A DNA stretch of 64,000 nucleotides, from NCBI GenBank assembly GCA_017871115.1, contig JAFCIZ010000006.1, positions 4,216,001 through 4,280,000 on the forward strand, written 5' to 3'. Each line of letters begins with the position of its first letter. Positions within the stretch are counted from its first letter, which is position 1. Under the pieces are notes generated by a model. The model searched no databases and was not told the origin of the DNA. It saw only the letters and a program-made list of their open reading frames with translations. Shown here piece after piece: positions 14,601 to 27,693 of the stretch. Source of the DNA: Cunninghamella blakesleeana. Lineage: Eukaryota; Mucoromycota; Mucoromycetes; Mucorales; Cunninghamellaceae. A program made the position numbers and the translations under genes.

Positions 14601-14945
14601 AAGTGCTTCATTCACTTTTGGCCACCTTACTAAATTCCTTGATCCAGCTACTAATTATAATATTCTTGCAGAAGGTAATAATAAAAGTAGTAACAAAAAC
14701 GAATTTTTTTAATGTAATTATGAAAACACAATTTGATTTATATGATTTATTTATTTTATTATATATCTATTTTAGAATTATATGCATCAGTTCTAAATTT
14801 AAATGAAGAATCTATCCATCCTTTACTATGGGATATTATTCAAGGAGAATTAGGCTTAAAAGCAAAATTATATAGATTTATATGTCAATTCCAACCGCCA
14901 ACATACGCTAATATGTTTTTAGTTTCACCAGATATTAAACTATAG
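6626..14945 (+). CDS. TRM732: THADA/Trm732-family protein, regulator of tRNA 2'-O-methylation
   Basis: A very large HEAT/ARM-type protein, 2031 aa from 23 exons: 6626..6824, 6953..8172, 8287..8418, 8517..8753, 8832..9108, 9231..10127, 10232..10346, 10427..10714, 10816..10879, 10960..11136, 11230..11543, 11695..11893, 11990..12130, 12228..12570, 12684..12966, 13075..13318, 13417..13506, 13594..13731, 13827..13889, 13997..14117, 14187..14425, 14530..14674, 14776..14945. All junctions keep frame. Segments like those of human THADA include VRIDAFGVLCESRK (about 717), LYPGSSFQR (about 836, start of the DUF2428 core), RRSAGLPL (about 1217) and WAIRNCSVMLFS followed by LTGQEFFTRFP (about 1307-1350). 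In yeast, Trm732 partners the methyltransferase Trm7 to make Cm32 in the tRNA anticodon loop. The length is close to animal THADA (about 1950) and longer than yeast Trm732 (about 1420). No catalytic domain is expected or seen. Confidence 0.93.
11578..11621. repeat. 44-base poly-A tract in Trm732 intron 11
   Basis: The longest uninterrupted homopolymer in the window. It lies inside the intron between exons 11 and 12, not near a splice site. Its true length may vary between assemblies because of slippage. Confidence 0.9.
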
Positions 14946-15077
14946 ATTTCTTATTATCATATTGCATTGTTAAAATTAAAATTAAAAATAAACGATCGAT
15001 CATTTTATTTTATTATATTTATCTATATTTTTAAGAATACATAATTTGTTATTATTATTATTTTTAAAAAAAATAAT

Positions 15078-15737
15078 CTATAAACCAAGAATTTTTTGTA
15101 TAGCAGGGTCGTTCTCAGTAGCATTAACGAACTGTGATAATGGTAAGAACAAAGGTGACTTTTGAGTCAAATCCTTCCAAGTGACCCAGGACCAATCCCC
15201 TTGGACTTTATCTGGTTCGGTAGTTCTCAAATCGTTGATGTTTTCAATATGAGAAGCCAACATAAAAATTGTGACATAGTGTTTATTTTCTTTCATCATG
15301 ATATCGTTTGTAGCTGTTATAAATTTACATTTATCCACTCTTAAGTTAGTTTCTTCATAAGCTTCTCTTTTGGCACATTGTTCAAACGATTCATTAAATT
15401 CTAAGTGCCCTAAGTAAAATAAAATAGATAATAGACCAAAAATAAATATAATAAATTATTATTATATATTTAAACATACACACGCATATATTTATATATA
15501 TACACATTTGTATTCACCTCCAGGAATTTGCCAATGTCCTACACCATGAGATCCTTTTCTTTGAGAAACTAAAAACTTTAAGCCATCTTCAAAATGATGT
15601 CTAATAATACAAGCTACACCTACTCGTACATTATTGACTATATAGTAATAACAAAGCAATATATATATGTTATTGATACTTATATTCCTTTCATAAAATT
15701 ATATACATATATAATTTGTTATTATAATACCTGCCAT
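15078..15737 (-). CDS. Nudix hydrolase, NUDT15/MTH2-like
   Basis: Exons 15731..15737, 15518..15637, 15078..15409; 152 aa. The Nudix box (Gx5Ex7REUxEExGU) is present: GHLEFNE, then SFEQCAK, then REAYEETNL, with Asn in place of the late Gly, a tolerated change (human NUDT15 has Ala there). The VRVGVACII strand before it and the late block (ENKHYVTIFMLA, then DWSWVTWKDL) closely follow human NUDT15. Relatives hydrolyse modified or excess nucleoside triphosphates such as 8-oxo-dGTP or thiopurine nucleotides to monophosphates; the exact substrate here is unknown. The start needs a 7-base first exon (ATG GCA G) because the second exon has no Met before the conserved strand. The gene converges on Trm732, with 132 bp between the stop codons. 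Confidence 0.88.
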
Positions 15738-16029
15738 ATTGCTAAAAAAAATATTCACGAAAAAGAGAGTTTAAAAAATCGCGCAGTAAAAAATATTAAA
15801 ATAATATCGGAGATTCCCAAGCGCGTCGTATTTCTTAGATAATGATTTCTTTTCGTCCCTTTCAGGAAAAAAAAATTGCATTAGCATTATAAATACGCTT
15901 ATTTTATAAAGCATAAATTCAAAATACTTTGAATAAAAAGCACAAATGAGTTCGGATTTTTAAAAATTTAAAGGTGCTTTTTTTCACTTTTAATTACTTT
16001 GTCTCTTTCTTTTTTACATCATGCTTTTA

Positions 16030-16111
<82 letters not shown>

Positions 16112-17182
16112 ATCTCTTCTCTCACTTTTTAAATCATATTTGCTTAAAACCATAATGATTTATATAAATAGCTGAATAACAATAAAAACACGATGACCCT
16201 AAAAAATTGAAAAAATTTATTATAAATAGCGTAGTCCCGTTATGGTTAATACATATATTATTTTATTAATAAATTACTTTTAGGAGATAGCGAAATAAGC
16301 GATATTGTGCAACTATTTAATCATTCAGGAATCATGATTGATTCTTTAGGGCTACAATAATATAACTATTTAAACGATATAATATAAAGATTATTTAGAA
16401 TATTGATTAGGTTTATTGAATCATATTTTAAAAAATAATTATATTGAAAGAATTTCTTCATAAGCAACTACATTGGATATAGCGCTAGATAATTTTGATG
16501 AACTTGAAAATTCTAATGATTTAATACTTCATATTGATCACTGATTTAATATAATTTAAAATTTAAAAATCTTTTCTTTAAAACAAATGTAAAATTACTA
16601 ACAACAAGAATAATAGCATAATCATTTCATCCATTAGGATATCTCATTTTTAAACAATGTAATATCTCGTTTAAGATAAAAAAAATTACTATTAACGAAA
16701 CGAAATTAAATAGTAATCTTACTTTGGAAGTAGATAAACATGATAAAAAGGAAAATGCTCATAGTATAGCAAACTACAAATTTGCCGTTGCTGTTTACTT
16801 GATAGTATGTTTTGATATATAAGTATATATATTTGCTTTTTTTTTCACTTTACTTTATTTTATTGCTATATACAAAATATTAAAAAGAAATCGATATAAT
16901 AAAAAGAAATTACAATTGCAAATGATTTTTTTTATGATAAAGCTTCTAAAGATAGTATCATTACTATTATAAAAATAAAAAAAATTCCATATTCACTTCA
17001 TTATATTTGCATAGTTTTAAATCTAAGCTTTTTATATCAGATACGAAATCATCTATTTTTAATGTTTGATTACTAAATAGTTCAAAAAACCAACTTTGTA
17101 TTTTATTAAAAAAACTCGGATATCATAAATATAATAATAAAAAATTAAAATCAAACTTTGTTAATTTTATTTATTATATATA
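15738..17182. other. Intergenic: Nudix promoter, (ATT)n array and coding-like scraps
   Basis: 1.4 kb. It starts with the Nudix promoter, then the 77 bp (ATT)n array, and then A/T-rich sequence with short plus-strand open stretches broken by stops (around 16282-16361, 16467-16543 and 16690-16822). They read like protein but I could not match them to a family. The right end is the 3' flank of the PPPDE-thioredoxin-PUL gene. Confidence 0.5.
16034..16110. repeat. (ATT)n microsatellite
   Basis: About 25 nearly perfect ATT units, the longest simple array in the window, about 300 bp upstream of the Nudix gene start. Confidence 0.95.
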
Positions 17183-19938
17183 TTATATAGATTCAGATTT
17201 TTGTACTATAAGTTTTATATCACGAATTAAATCTATAACATGATTACTATGCACTACATTCTTTTTCTCTTCTAAAACAGATTGAATATCTAAAGCTGAC
17301 AGCAAATTAGGTACAGAGCTTTCAGAAGGTGCCAAAAATAAGAATTTAGAAATACAAGCTAATAACCGATGAATAACTTCAGGATCAGTTTCTTTTGTGA
17401 GAGCATCCATGACAGCACTAATTATTTCCACTTGCCAATCATCATCCTCTTGCTCTGCCATACCATTTGCATTCGTATTTCCATTTTTCTCCTTTCGTAA
17501 TCGTTCCGTCATGACTGTTGTACTACAATTATAAGCTAAGGATGCTGCCGTTTGTCTTATTTGTGTATGTTCTGCAAGTAAACTGGTAATTAAAAGTTGA
17601 GTTAGATGAGAACGATGAGACGATTCTAAATGAGATGTGAAATAGGTAGTGACAAGGACTTGGTGGGTGAATATATTACATGCTGATCTTAATACCATTA
17701 ACCATGTAGCTGTAGGAATAGTTGTGTCATTTTTATTAACAATGTCCATTAATGAAGCTAGTTTTGTACCTGTAATAATAAATAAATAAAAAATAATGTC
17801 AATAAACATTAAAAAAATCTATAGAACCTATACTTTTAATATTTTTATTTCTTATTTTATTATTATTGTTATTTAAATTAATGAATACTTACTATTTTCT
17901 GTGTAATAATTTCCAGCATCTTCAGTCAAAATGATTGAACGAAACATATCTAATAATGGGAATTGGTGATTTAATGGAAGTTTACTACATAAATAATCTA
18001 TTTTTTTTAAGAATAAATAAATAAATAAAATTAAAAAAAGTTATATATATACAAAATAGCCAACTTTTTTTTATTTTTATTTTTCTCTCCATTTTTATCT
18101 ATATTCTATTACATACCAACAAGAGATTGCCAATCATCCATTGATACCAATCCTTTGCCTTGAACAAGCTTATCTTTAGCATCATATAAAGTTGATTTAT
18201 TTTTTTCATCTAAACTTAAATTATTTTCTTCAATATATGATTCCAGTTTAGATACAATCATATCTAGCTTTCCAACATTTTTATACAAAATTGGCAAATT
18301 TTCCGCACTATACACTTGTCTTAAATTAATAGTTCTATGAGGATGGGCTATATATAATAAAATAAATTAAAATAAAAGAAATAAATTAGTAGGTAAAAAA
18401 AAGAAAGAGAAAAGAGATAAGGTTATATATTATACAATATAGCTACAATTACTATTAATTTTAATATATATATAAACTTGTATATTAACTTACGTGGATA
18501 AGCTGTAAATAATAGTAAATCTACTGCACTTTTTAATTCAGCAAAATTAGCACCACGAAATTCTGTAATCTTTTTTTAAAAAACGAAATAAATGAATAAA
18601 AATAAATAAATATTTGTTTTTCTAACCTTTTAATCATATATATACCAATTGATATGGATGTATGTAAATGTTTATGAATGTACATATGCTTTCTTTTACC
18701 TTTTCACCTTTATGGAAAAACATGAAAGTAGGTGTAGCTTTAATACCAAATTTAGCACCAGCATCAAAAGCAATGGAAGTATCTACAATAGCACCAAGAA
18801 CTCGCAGGCTAGAAGTATGCTGATTTTTATCTTTAATTAAATTTTCAAATTCAGGTTTAATAGTTCTGCAAGGAGGACAAGTTGCTGAAGTAAAAAAAAC
18901 TGCTACTGCTGGATACGTTTTTAAACATTGTTCTAAATTATTTAAATTACTTATCACTTGAACAGATTGTTGAGATATGGAAGATGGAGCACCGGAAAGA
19001 GCCGATGATGTGACATTTTGTAAAAGTGATAAAGAATCACTGTTTGATTGAGTTATTGGTGGTATATTGGCTGATGTTGCCGCTGATGCTGATGCTACTG
19101 CTGATTTTAAACTGGATTGTCCAAACATGTTCTCAATCATAGGTAGTAAGCTTTGACCAAAAGGACTATTACATATAAGTAATACATATCACATTAAAAA
19201 AAAGACATGGATGAAGATTAATATACTTATTTTATATCTCGTTCCTCTTCTTTTATTATTATTTTTATGATATTACTTACGTTTTCAAAAATTCAGATGG
19301 TAAATCAGATATGTGTTTTGGAATACTTGAACCAGTCAAAAATTGGCAGACATCGTTTGTAAAGGTGTTACAATTGAAATCTAAAAGATGATAACGCTCA
19401 GCACTAAAATAAAGGAAAATATAATAAGATTTTATATTAATATATATAATATAGCTATTGGAAAAGAATATAGGAAGAAAAAAAAGAAAAAAATCAAGAA
19501 GGTAAATATATTACGTATAAACAGATCGTTGACTTTCAATATATTCTAAAAAGACTTCTAATGGTAAATGAGTTACACCCATATCAATAATATCTAAAGG
19601 TTGGCCATGATGAGTCGCGCCTAAATGAATAGTAATGTGTATATGTAAAGGATGAAAATAATCAGATTAAGAATTAAAATATATCTCATATATTCATACT
19701 AATAAAAATGAGGACAAAAATATAATATAATAACAACAATTTCATTCATTCATATTTTATTTATTATACCTGGTTTATCAATAGATATCCCCTGACCATA
19801 ATAAAACTCTTGATCATAAACAACAACAGAAGTATGCCAAATACCATCAATTTGTTTTCCAGTAAGTGACATTGACATTTGTTTTGCCATTCCTTGTGAA
19901 AGATCATATAAATACAATTTGACTGATTCGCCCGTCAT
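17183..19938 (-). CDS. PPPDE (DeSI-type) peptidase - thioredoxin - PUL domain protein
   Basis: Exons 19770..19938, 19515..19620, 19281..19403, 18700..19165, 18494..18569, 18117..18347, 17893..17997, 17183..17769; 620 aa. Residues 1 to about 140 form a PPPDE domain: the catalytic pair is probably His35 ([10 protein letters not shown]) and Cys103 ([12 protein letters not shown]). A thioredoxin domain follows an Ala/Ser/Thr linker, with the redox motif CPPC at about 229-232 and a cis-Pro in KATPTFMFF. The remainder (about 290-620) is a PUL-type ARM-repeat module, which in Ufd3/PLAP binds Cdc48/p97. Family knowledge suggests a role in removing SUMO or ubiquitin-like tags, or in de-palmitoylation, linked to Cdc48; that is inference. 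All three domains are complete and both active-site motifs are intact. Confidence 0.88.
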
Positions 19939-21635
19939 AATATTATTATCTTTTTAAATCTATGAAAAAAAGGAAGAAAAGAAATTGCCAGAATTTTTTT
20001 TACAGCAATTTAATAAAAATTAAAATTAAAATTCCGACGATTTCCTTTTTTGGTGTGATTACGACTTTTATTTAATAAAAAATTGTTTTCATTACGTACG
20101 TATATATACTCTTTTTAATTACGTGTATTAAATCAAAATGTTTCTTTTTTTTTCAAAGTTCATTCAATAATCAAAGAGCTTTTTTTTTTCTCAAACATAT
20201 ATTAAACCCTCTACTTTAAAGCAACTTATATCTTGCAAAAGGTTTACAAAAAAATAGTGATCAATACATTTATTATTTTATCAAAAAGCTTAATAATTTT
20301 GTAGTTTTTTAAATTTCTTTAATAAAAATAATTAATATTATAATAAACAATTCTAAAATAATGAATGAGTATCCTATTGCGTACGTACCAGTATCATCAT
20401 CTCTCTTTTATTCATATTAAGTCAATAACTTTGTAACTAAATACTCCGCTTCAAAAAAAATTTGCATTAAAAAAGGGGAAGAGCAAGGCATTTGACTTGT
20501 GTATCATTTGATTTATTTTGAAAAAAGATATTACTTTTACTGTTTCTCTTTCTCTTGTAAGTAAAATAGTCCCTATCTTTTTATAATATTTGATAAAAAA
20601 AATTATTTTTTCTATATATATATTAATTAAATAAAATATATTGTTACATAAGCATAGAGTCGATTTTATTTACTGATAAACTTATTTAATATATAATAAA
20701 ACAAGCTATATATTCATTTATATTCATAAATAACATGCTAATTGCTTTTGAAGTTTAGTCTAGTACTAATGTTTTTATTTTTACATGTATGTTCATTTTT
20801 ATACAATGATCTCAGATATTAACTGGTTTATTTAAGAAGTAAGTTTCAAGTTAAACAATCATTCATTTCGATTGATATTAAACCTACTGTCTTGCCATTT
20901 TAATATGAAAATAACGTAATATTATCTCTATTTATGGGCAAAATATCATAAAATGACCTAGCATACTGAATAATAAAATTTAAAAATATATTCAAATTCA
21001 ACTTTCATTTATATCGACAAATACAAACATTACATTTATGGGGTTTCTAATACACATAGTAAGAACAACTATGATAGTGATGATATTATTATATTTTCAA
21101 GTCTAGTGATATATTATTTATAGAACTAAAGAAATAATTAACTCAATGGTATTCCTTTAAATTGCTTTACCGAAATTCAAGAATGCCTTAAAAATCAACC
21201 TATATATTTAGATTGTCTACATTAATTGTAAGTTAAAATCTCAAAGTTATTGATTTGCTAGCTATCAGGATAAAGCATTGCATAGCTCGAAATATTATTT
21301 TTAAAAAACCAATATTTGTTCTTTTATTTTGTTTTATTATTTAAAAATATTTAAATGAATAAAAAGCGAATATAGATATAAAATTAAGCGAAATAAAAAG
21401 TATAATTTTTTGCCATTATATCTATTCATTTTAAAATATCTCAATTTTTTTTATTATTTTTTTTTTTATTATTTTTTTGGGTACATTTGTACTTGAAAAA
21501 ATTACCATTATAAATAGTGTGAAATTTTATTTTTTAAAAAATATTATAAAATTACAAAAATAATTTTTTTATACATAAATTTACTCATTAGTTTATTAAT
21601 AATAGTATTTATATATACTTAAAAAAATACATAGT
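19939..21635. other. Intergenic: promoter of the PPPDE gene and VPS18 3' flank
   Basis: 1.7 kb of A/T-rich DNA. The left part lies just upstream of the PPPDE-thioredoxin-PUL start and holds two TACGTA-type palindromes (near 20093 and 20381). No open frame longer than about 60 codons and no RNA gene recognised. Confidence 0.5.
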
Positions 21636-24600
21636 TTAAAGTTTCCAACTATTAATCGCATTTAATTCATCTGTTGATATAAAAGGCTCATCTATAGAAT
21701 CAATCACCATATAACCACAGTATATACATTCACTTGCAATAATGTCATCGTATTCGTTTTTTAATTTTTCAATGTGATTATTTACTTTTTTATATTCTTC
21801 TTTTTGAGCATCTATGATATTGTTATCTCGGCTTGGATTGACTTCATAATTTAATATTTCATTTTGTAATCTGTTTTGTTTTTTGACATCCAGTGCTAAT
21901 TGTTCATTTATATAGGAAATCCTTGATATTTTACGATATGGAAGATTTTTTATAACCTAGTATTATTTTTATTAAAAAAATTATTATTCGCATTCGTATA
22001 GTGTGATTATTATTATTATATTTTAAGAAGGCATTTTTTATAAGCATTATTATTATTATATATATTTACCTTATTTTTAAGACAATCAGTGTGATAGCTA
22101 TGACCACATGGAAATACATAAAATAATCGAGTTAAGAGAGGAAATTCACACAAACTACATTGGTCCTTGTAATTCAATTGATTGCATCGAGATTTAAGAT
22201 TGCGAATATCCAATCGAATATTATTTGCATTTTTTGTTGCTTCGTCCATTTCCAATTTCAGTGTACCGATTTTTTGATTGCATTCTTCAAGGGTTTTATA
22301 TATATCATCCTACAGTAAATAAATAAATAAAAACATATTACTATTCATGCCATCACCAACACTATTATTGTCATTCACATATGACTTCAATAATCTATAT
22401 AATACTAAATTTATAGGTTACCTTAAATTCATCAATAAGAATAAAATCTGGGAAGAAAGGTAGTATATCTTCAATTTTAAGAATATTACTTTGTTTTAAA
22501 TACTCTAAAGCTCTATTTTTTTTTAAAAAAATAATATATATATAAAGAAATTGATTGATTAACATGATATTTGTTATGTGTCTTAGTAAGTAAGCATATA
22601 GACATATACTTACTTCTTAATATCTTTTTTTTGTTGAATAACATATTTAGATATAGATAGCCAGAGTTTTTTCTGTAATTCAATATCGTCAAATGGTTTA
22701 TCGGCCTGTATACGAGCTAAATCCAGATCACCGATCTAAAAAATAAAAAAAAATAAAAATAAAAAAATGATGAATATAAATAATGATTACAATCATCCTA
22801 TTTTATTTTTTATTTTATTTTATATCTTAAAGGCATTATTATTATCCACGTTTTTTAATTGATATGTAATCAAACCTTTAAAGCCAAATGAACAGCTTCT
22901 TCGTACAATCCCATTAACCCATATAGATGAATACAGCTTTGTGTTCTACCATATTGACTACATAGTCGTAAAGCATATTCTGGATTGTAGAGCATTTCGC
23001 GCCCCTGAAAAGAAAAATAAAAAGAAAAAAGTTTCATTATATATATAGATTAAAATATATCATACTATATAATCTCATTTATAACATAATAAATAAAAAC
23101 TTACTTCATTTTTTAAAAAGGATAATAATGCAGTTTCGTCTTTTGTCGGTAATGTCGCATAAAGAGTTAATAATGAATTATAAACAGCGGGATCAGTATT
23201 ATTTAAATCATTAACAACATAGGATAGATATCGAATGGCTTGATGCTATAATAATTAGAAAGCATATATATATATATATATATATATATCAGTTTAAGAG
23301 TAAAATTCTACTTTTATAATATTTTATTTCGTTTTACTTGTTTATAAAACTTACCTGAGTAACTTTATTTAAATTAGTATTGTGATCGTATCTTAAAAGT
23401 GAAGGTATCAGCATACGTGGATTCAAATTAGGATTTACCATCCAAATATCTACAGTTTCTCTTGGTATATGCTCCATAAGTAAAGGTGAATATTTGTAAT
23501 ACATGTCCAAATTTGTCTAAATAATATATATATTATGAGCAAATACTTTGACAAATTTCATAAAAAGTATCATAATAAAATTCACATGGAATATACTTTT
23601 TTATATTTAATCCTTACCTGCTTTCCCAATATCTCTAAAACCTTTAACCAATCTCGTTCTTTAATCCAATGAGAAATCAATATATCGTTATCATTGATTA
23701 GTGTTGCATAATAAATAAGTTCATCATTATGACCATGGCTTGAAATCAGTTTGTAAACTGTATCCCGATGAAAATAATCATGATAAACTTTCAACAGGTC
23801 TTTAAATTCGGTTTTCACTTTCATTTCGCGTTGTTGATGATATTCTAATGCTGTTTTTCCTTTTGTATTCATTCCATTATTTCCATTACGAATGGTGGAT
23901 GTATATGCTACTGAAGCTGCCATTTCTTTACATTGATTTATTTTTGCTAAATAAAGTTCTACTAACCAAGTTGCTATTAAACATTTTTGAGTCTTATGCT
24001 AAAATATTATATAAAAAGGCAAAAAAAATAAAAATAAAAAAAAGGATTAAAACCTCGATAAAATATATTTCACACTTAGTATATATTTACCTTGTCATTA
24101 ATTTGTTTTAGTTTCGCTAATAAATATATCATTAAAGCATCCTTTTCCTTTTTTGTAATAAATTTTAAAGTTGCTTGTTCGAATGACATGGAGGACATTG
24201 CATAATAATTTGCACATTGTTGATATTGCTTTTTTTTATATAAATTATCCGCATGTGCTATATATACTTTATCCTTTTGCTTGTCATTCTTACAATACTT
24301 TAATGCATTGACGTAATCCTTTTTTTCTAAATATAGTTTCCATACATGATTATCTTCATTATGAACTATTAATTCGTAAACTGCCGCCGTTGTATAGATC
24401 CAATATGTCTTTTTCATATTATCGACAGCTAATCCTTGAATTTTTTCATTTGTATCCTAATATAAAATTAAATCACATATTTATTAATTTCTACTCATCA
24501 TAAAAATATATATTTAAAATATTTCTATTTTCCTTTTGTATAATTTATTTTTGACTTTCTTACCAATGGAAGGGATTCTTCATATACTGTTTTATTATTT

Positions 24601-26356
24601 ATATAACATAGAACCTTTATTCTTTGACGATATAACAATATTATATGAAAAGGTGTTATCACTACATCTATCGGTTTATCAGCTTGTTCTTGTTCTTTCC
24701 CATCTTGTAATATAGAGGTAGGATATCTAACAATTCATAAATAAAAAAATAAAAGTGTATATTTTTAAAAAGAAATACAAGTATTATTTCTTTTGTTTTT
24801 TTAAAAAAAGGTATTATAGGTACTAAATTTACTTACTGAATTAATTGTGAATTGTCTATTATTTCATTTATAGCATTTTGCCCAAGTCTTAATCTCCCTT
24901 GGAATATACCTGGCCCTATTTCAACAATATATATATATCTATTAATACACTCATATATATAAGTTTTATATTTTTAATTATTTATTTTCCTTACCAGTTA
25001 CCCAAGCAAAGACATTTGGAGAGTATTTTGTTTTTTTAGGGTTATAAAAACAAAGTTTACTCCAACCAATGTTACCAGGCAATTCTAAAAATTGAGCATT
25101 CACTATATATTGAGCAAAAAGTGACCCAAACATTGATGTTGATGACGATCCATTATCACTCATAAAAGAATGTAATGATGCTTGACCAAAAAATTGATAT
25201 AAACGAGAAGATGTGGTTACCATTATAAAATAGTTATTAACTGTAGTAGTAGTAGTTGTATTCTGAGAAGCCGATGATGAAATTGTATCAAAATGTATCC
25301 CAATGATTTGTTGAGGTGATATATATAAATTAGCTGCATTACTAATATCTATATTTAATGTATATACTAATGTAACATATCTCTCTTCCTTTTTAAAATA
25401 TTCGTCTGTTGGCTCGATCCATGTTTCGTAAATTTGACCTTGATTGGTCCCCAAAAGTATTTCCCTTGTTGCACTACTTGTTGGTGTTGTTTGATTATTC
25501 CATGCTATTGCTGTAATTACCATTCCCTACATAAATAAAGCAATAACAATAACAATAAAATACTACTCTATTACTTATTCCTCCTTTTATCTTTTTTGCT
25601 TCATTCTTTTTACTATTGTTTTACTTTATTACCTTAAGACGCGATAGCTGCTTAGTTTTTTTCCAAGTTTCAAATAAGTAATAATTTTCGCCAAGTTCAG
25701 TAGAAATGATCAAATGTCTTCCAGTTGGATCAAAAAATGCGTTAATAATTCTTCCATCGTTTTGTTTTCTTGCTAGTTCAATTTCTATTATAATATATAT
25801 ATATATAAAGTTTTATGATAAATGAGTAGGACTAATTAATAGTTTATACTATTTTATTTTATTTTTAAAAATAAAACATTTTGTAAATATACATATATTA
25901 CATTACCTTCTATTTCTAATGGATTATCAAGATCAATACGTAATATTCGATTATTTGATAAAATAGCAAGAAGTATATTGTTTGAGACCACCATTTTAAA
26001 TAATAAAGCAGGTAAAGAAAAGTGTACATAATCAAGGCTGAAAATGGTAGACGGGATCGATTGAACAAAAGTACTGATAGGAGCGTTATTTCCCTAGAAT
26101 AAAAAAGAGTTAAAGTATTATTGCAAATTATTATCGCTATTAATATTATTATTCATTTCATTTATTCTTATTGTTATCATTTTTCTTCTTCATTGTAAAG
26201 TTCATCCATAATAATATCCCAACTCACTTCATTTATAGAAACTCTATCATTGCTAATAACTCCATTTGTATCTACATTATTATTATTAGTTGAGATTAGA
26301 TTTGGAGTTTCTTGATTGTTTTCGGTTGATTCAAGAAAGTCGTCAATAAGTGACAT
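21636..26356 (-). CDS. VPS18: Vacuolar sorting protein Vps18/Pep3 (HOPS/CORVET core subunit)
   Basis: Fifteen exons: 26228..26356, 25907..26093, 25633..25784, 24995..25526, 24837..24915, 24564..24726, 24091..24456, 23618..23998, 23355..23516, 23105..23245, 22876..23004, 22614..22735, 22422..22512, 22070..22309, 21636..21956; 1064 aa. The N-terminal half is a beta-propeller; the middle has clathrin-type helical repeats. Family wording is clear in YALRLCSQYGR and GLMGLYEEAVHLALK, then DLDLARIQAD and KLWLSISKYV. The C-terminal RING-like zinc site is present: CSLC (929-932), FPCGHSYHTDC (about 945-955) and CIYC (1035-1038), with a charged coiled stretch before the last pair. Vps18 is a shared core subunit of the HOPS and CORVET tethers at endosome and vacuole. 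The donor of exon 11 (GTTTGA) is weak but needed for frame. The stop is confirmed by a TAA after SWKL. Confidence 0.94.
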
Positions 26357-27504
26357 GAAGTAAAAAAAGAGAAGAAAGGGGTATTTTTTTTAAAAAAGAA
26401 AGAAGTGAAAAATGGTTTAAAACTGCTTAAATAAAAATTGCTAAGAATTTAAAACCCGAAACTCTATAATGTATTTTAGTATTTGATATACCTAATATCT
26501 GATGGAAATTTTGTTGATGATCTTTATCATATATATTAAAGATTTTAAATAATAAATATATCCCAGCTGTAAAATAATCATTATGTCGAAGAGATTATAG
26601 AAGAGGTACAAGCAATTGATCGATGAATGATAGTTGTAAGTGAAGTCTAACAGTGAAAGAAATCTAATAGATTTTTTATGCATAGATAAACCGAATTTTT
26701 TATACTTTTATATGTATATATTAATAGGACCATCAATTAAATTTATGTTATATTTAATATGTACTGATTTTGAAATACTTGAAACGTATGATTCCAAGGT
26801 TTTGTCATCTATTTCATCAATTCTAGAAAAAAAAATTGTTAAAAATGAGTAAAAAATACCTTTTTTGGAAGCAAAAGTAACTCTCATTTCAAGGCTGGTA
26901 AGGATACCATTAATTTTTTTCTTTTTTTAAATAAAATGCAAATGAAGTCCAAGTTGCAGTCTAAAATTAATTGTGAGACACTTTTAATATTTTTCACTTC
27001 AATTTATTTCATCTAGTTTTTCGTATGCATTCGTTATTTTTCAGTTTATTTTATTATATATATATATGTATATTTGACTTCCCTTGATATAAATAAAATC
27101 AGAGAACTTTGTTGTATATATAGTTTGCTAAGAATTATAAATATTAACTTAATTATAATAGTAAGAGTGAATTATTACAGTAAATAAATACTATTAAATC
27201 TTGGTACTGGAACGATATAGACTTTATATATATATTAAACCATTCAATTTATATAATTTTATAGATACGTTATATCATTGTAAATCATAATATATTTATA
27301 GAGGCGCGTGGTTTTCCTTTTATGGATTCCCATAAACCATTTTTTATTATATATTTACTGTGTACTTAACTCATAAATAATAATAACTATAAAAATATTA
27401 TAAAGGGTTAATATATCAAAATATTAATAATAATATTAAACAATGCTTCCTATTAATTTTTAATTTATATATGAATACATATAACTAACTAACTAATCAA
27501 AATA

Positions 27505-27542
<38 letters not shown>

Positions 27543-27693
27543 ATGAAATACGTAATATTCTTGAAGGTAAAAAGCATAAAAGTTTGTATTGATTTTTTAA
27601 AAGCCCGCATTTTTTTAAAATTTTTGTACGTCCACGCTCTAATTTTTTATTTGTTTGTTTCTTTCCCTTATTCTTTTTTTATAGTTTTAAAAA
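26357..27693. other. Divergent promoter region between VPS18 and EDC3
   Basis: 1.3 kb serving both divergent genes. It includes an (AT)n run around 27507-27538 and a plus-strand open stretch at 26640..26852 (70 codons) without homology that I recognise. A pyrimidine-rich leader precedes the EDC3 start. Confidence 0.5.

Noticed and set aside
6626..14945. First read of the large HEAT-repeat gene as the proteasome adaptor Ecm29
   Set aside because: The internal blocks (CESRKGA, PGSSFQ, RSAGLPL, WAIRNCSVMLFS, LTGQEFF) match THADA/Trm732, not Ecm29.
26640..26852. Plus-strand 70-codon open frame in the VPS18/EDC3 spacer
   Set aside because: No homology recognised, no clear splice sites or promoter, and its start half is composition-driven. 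Not called as a gene.
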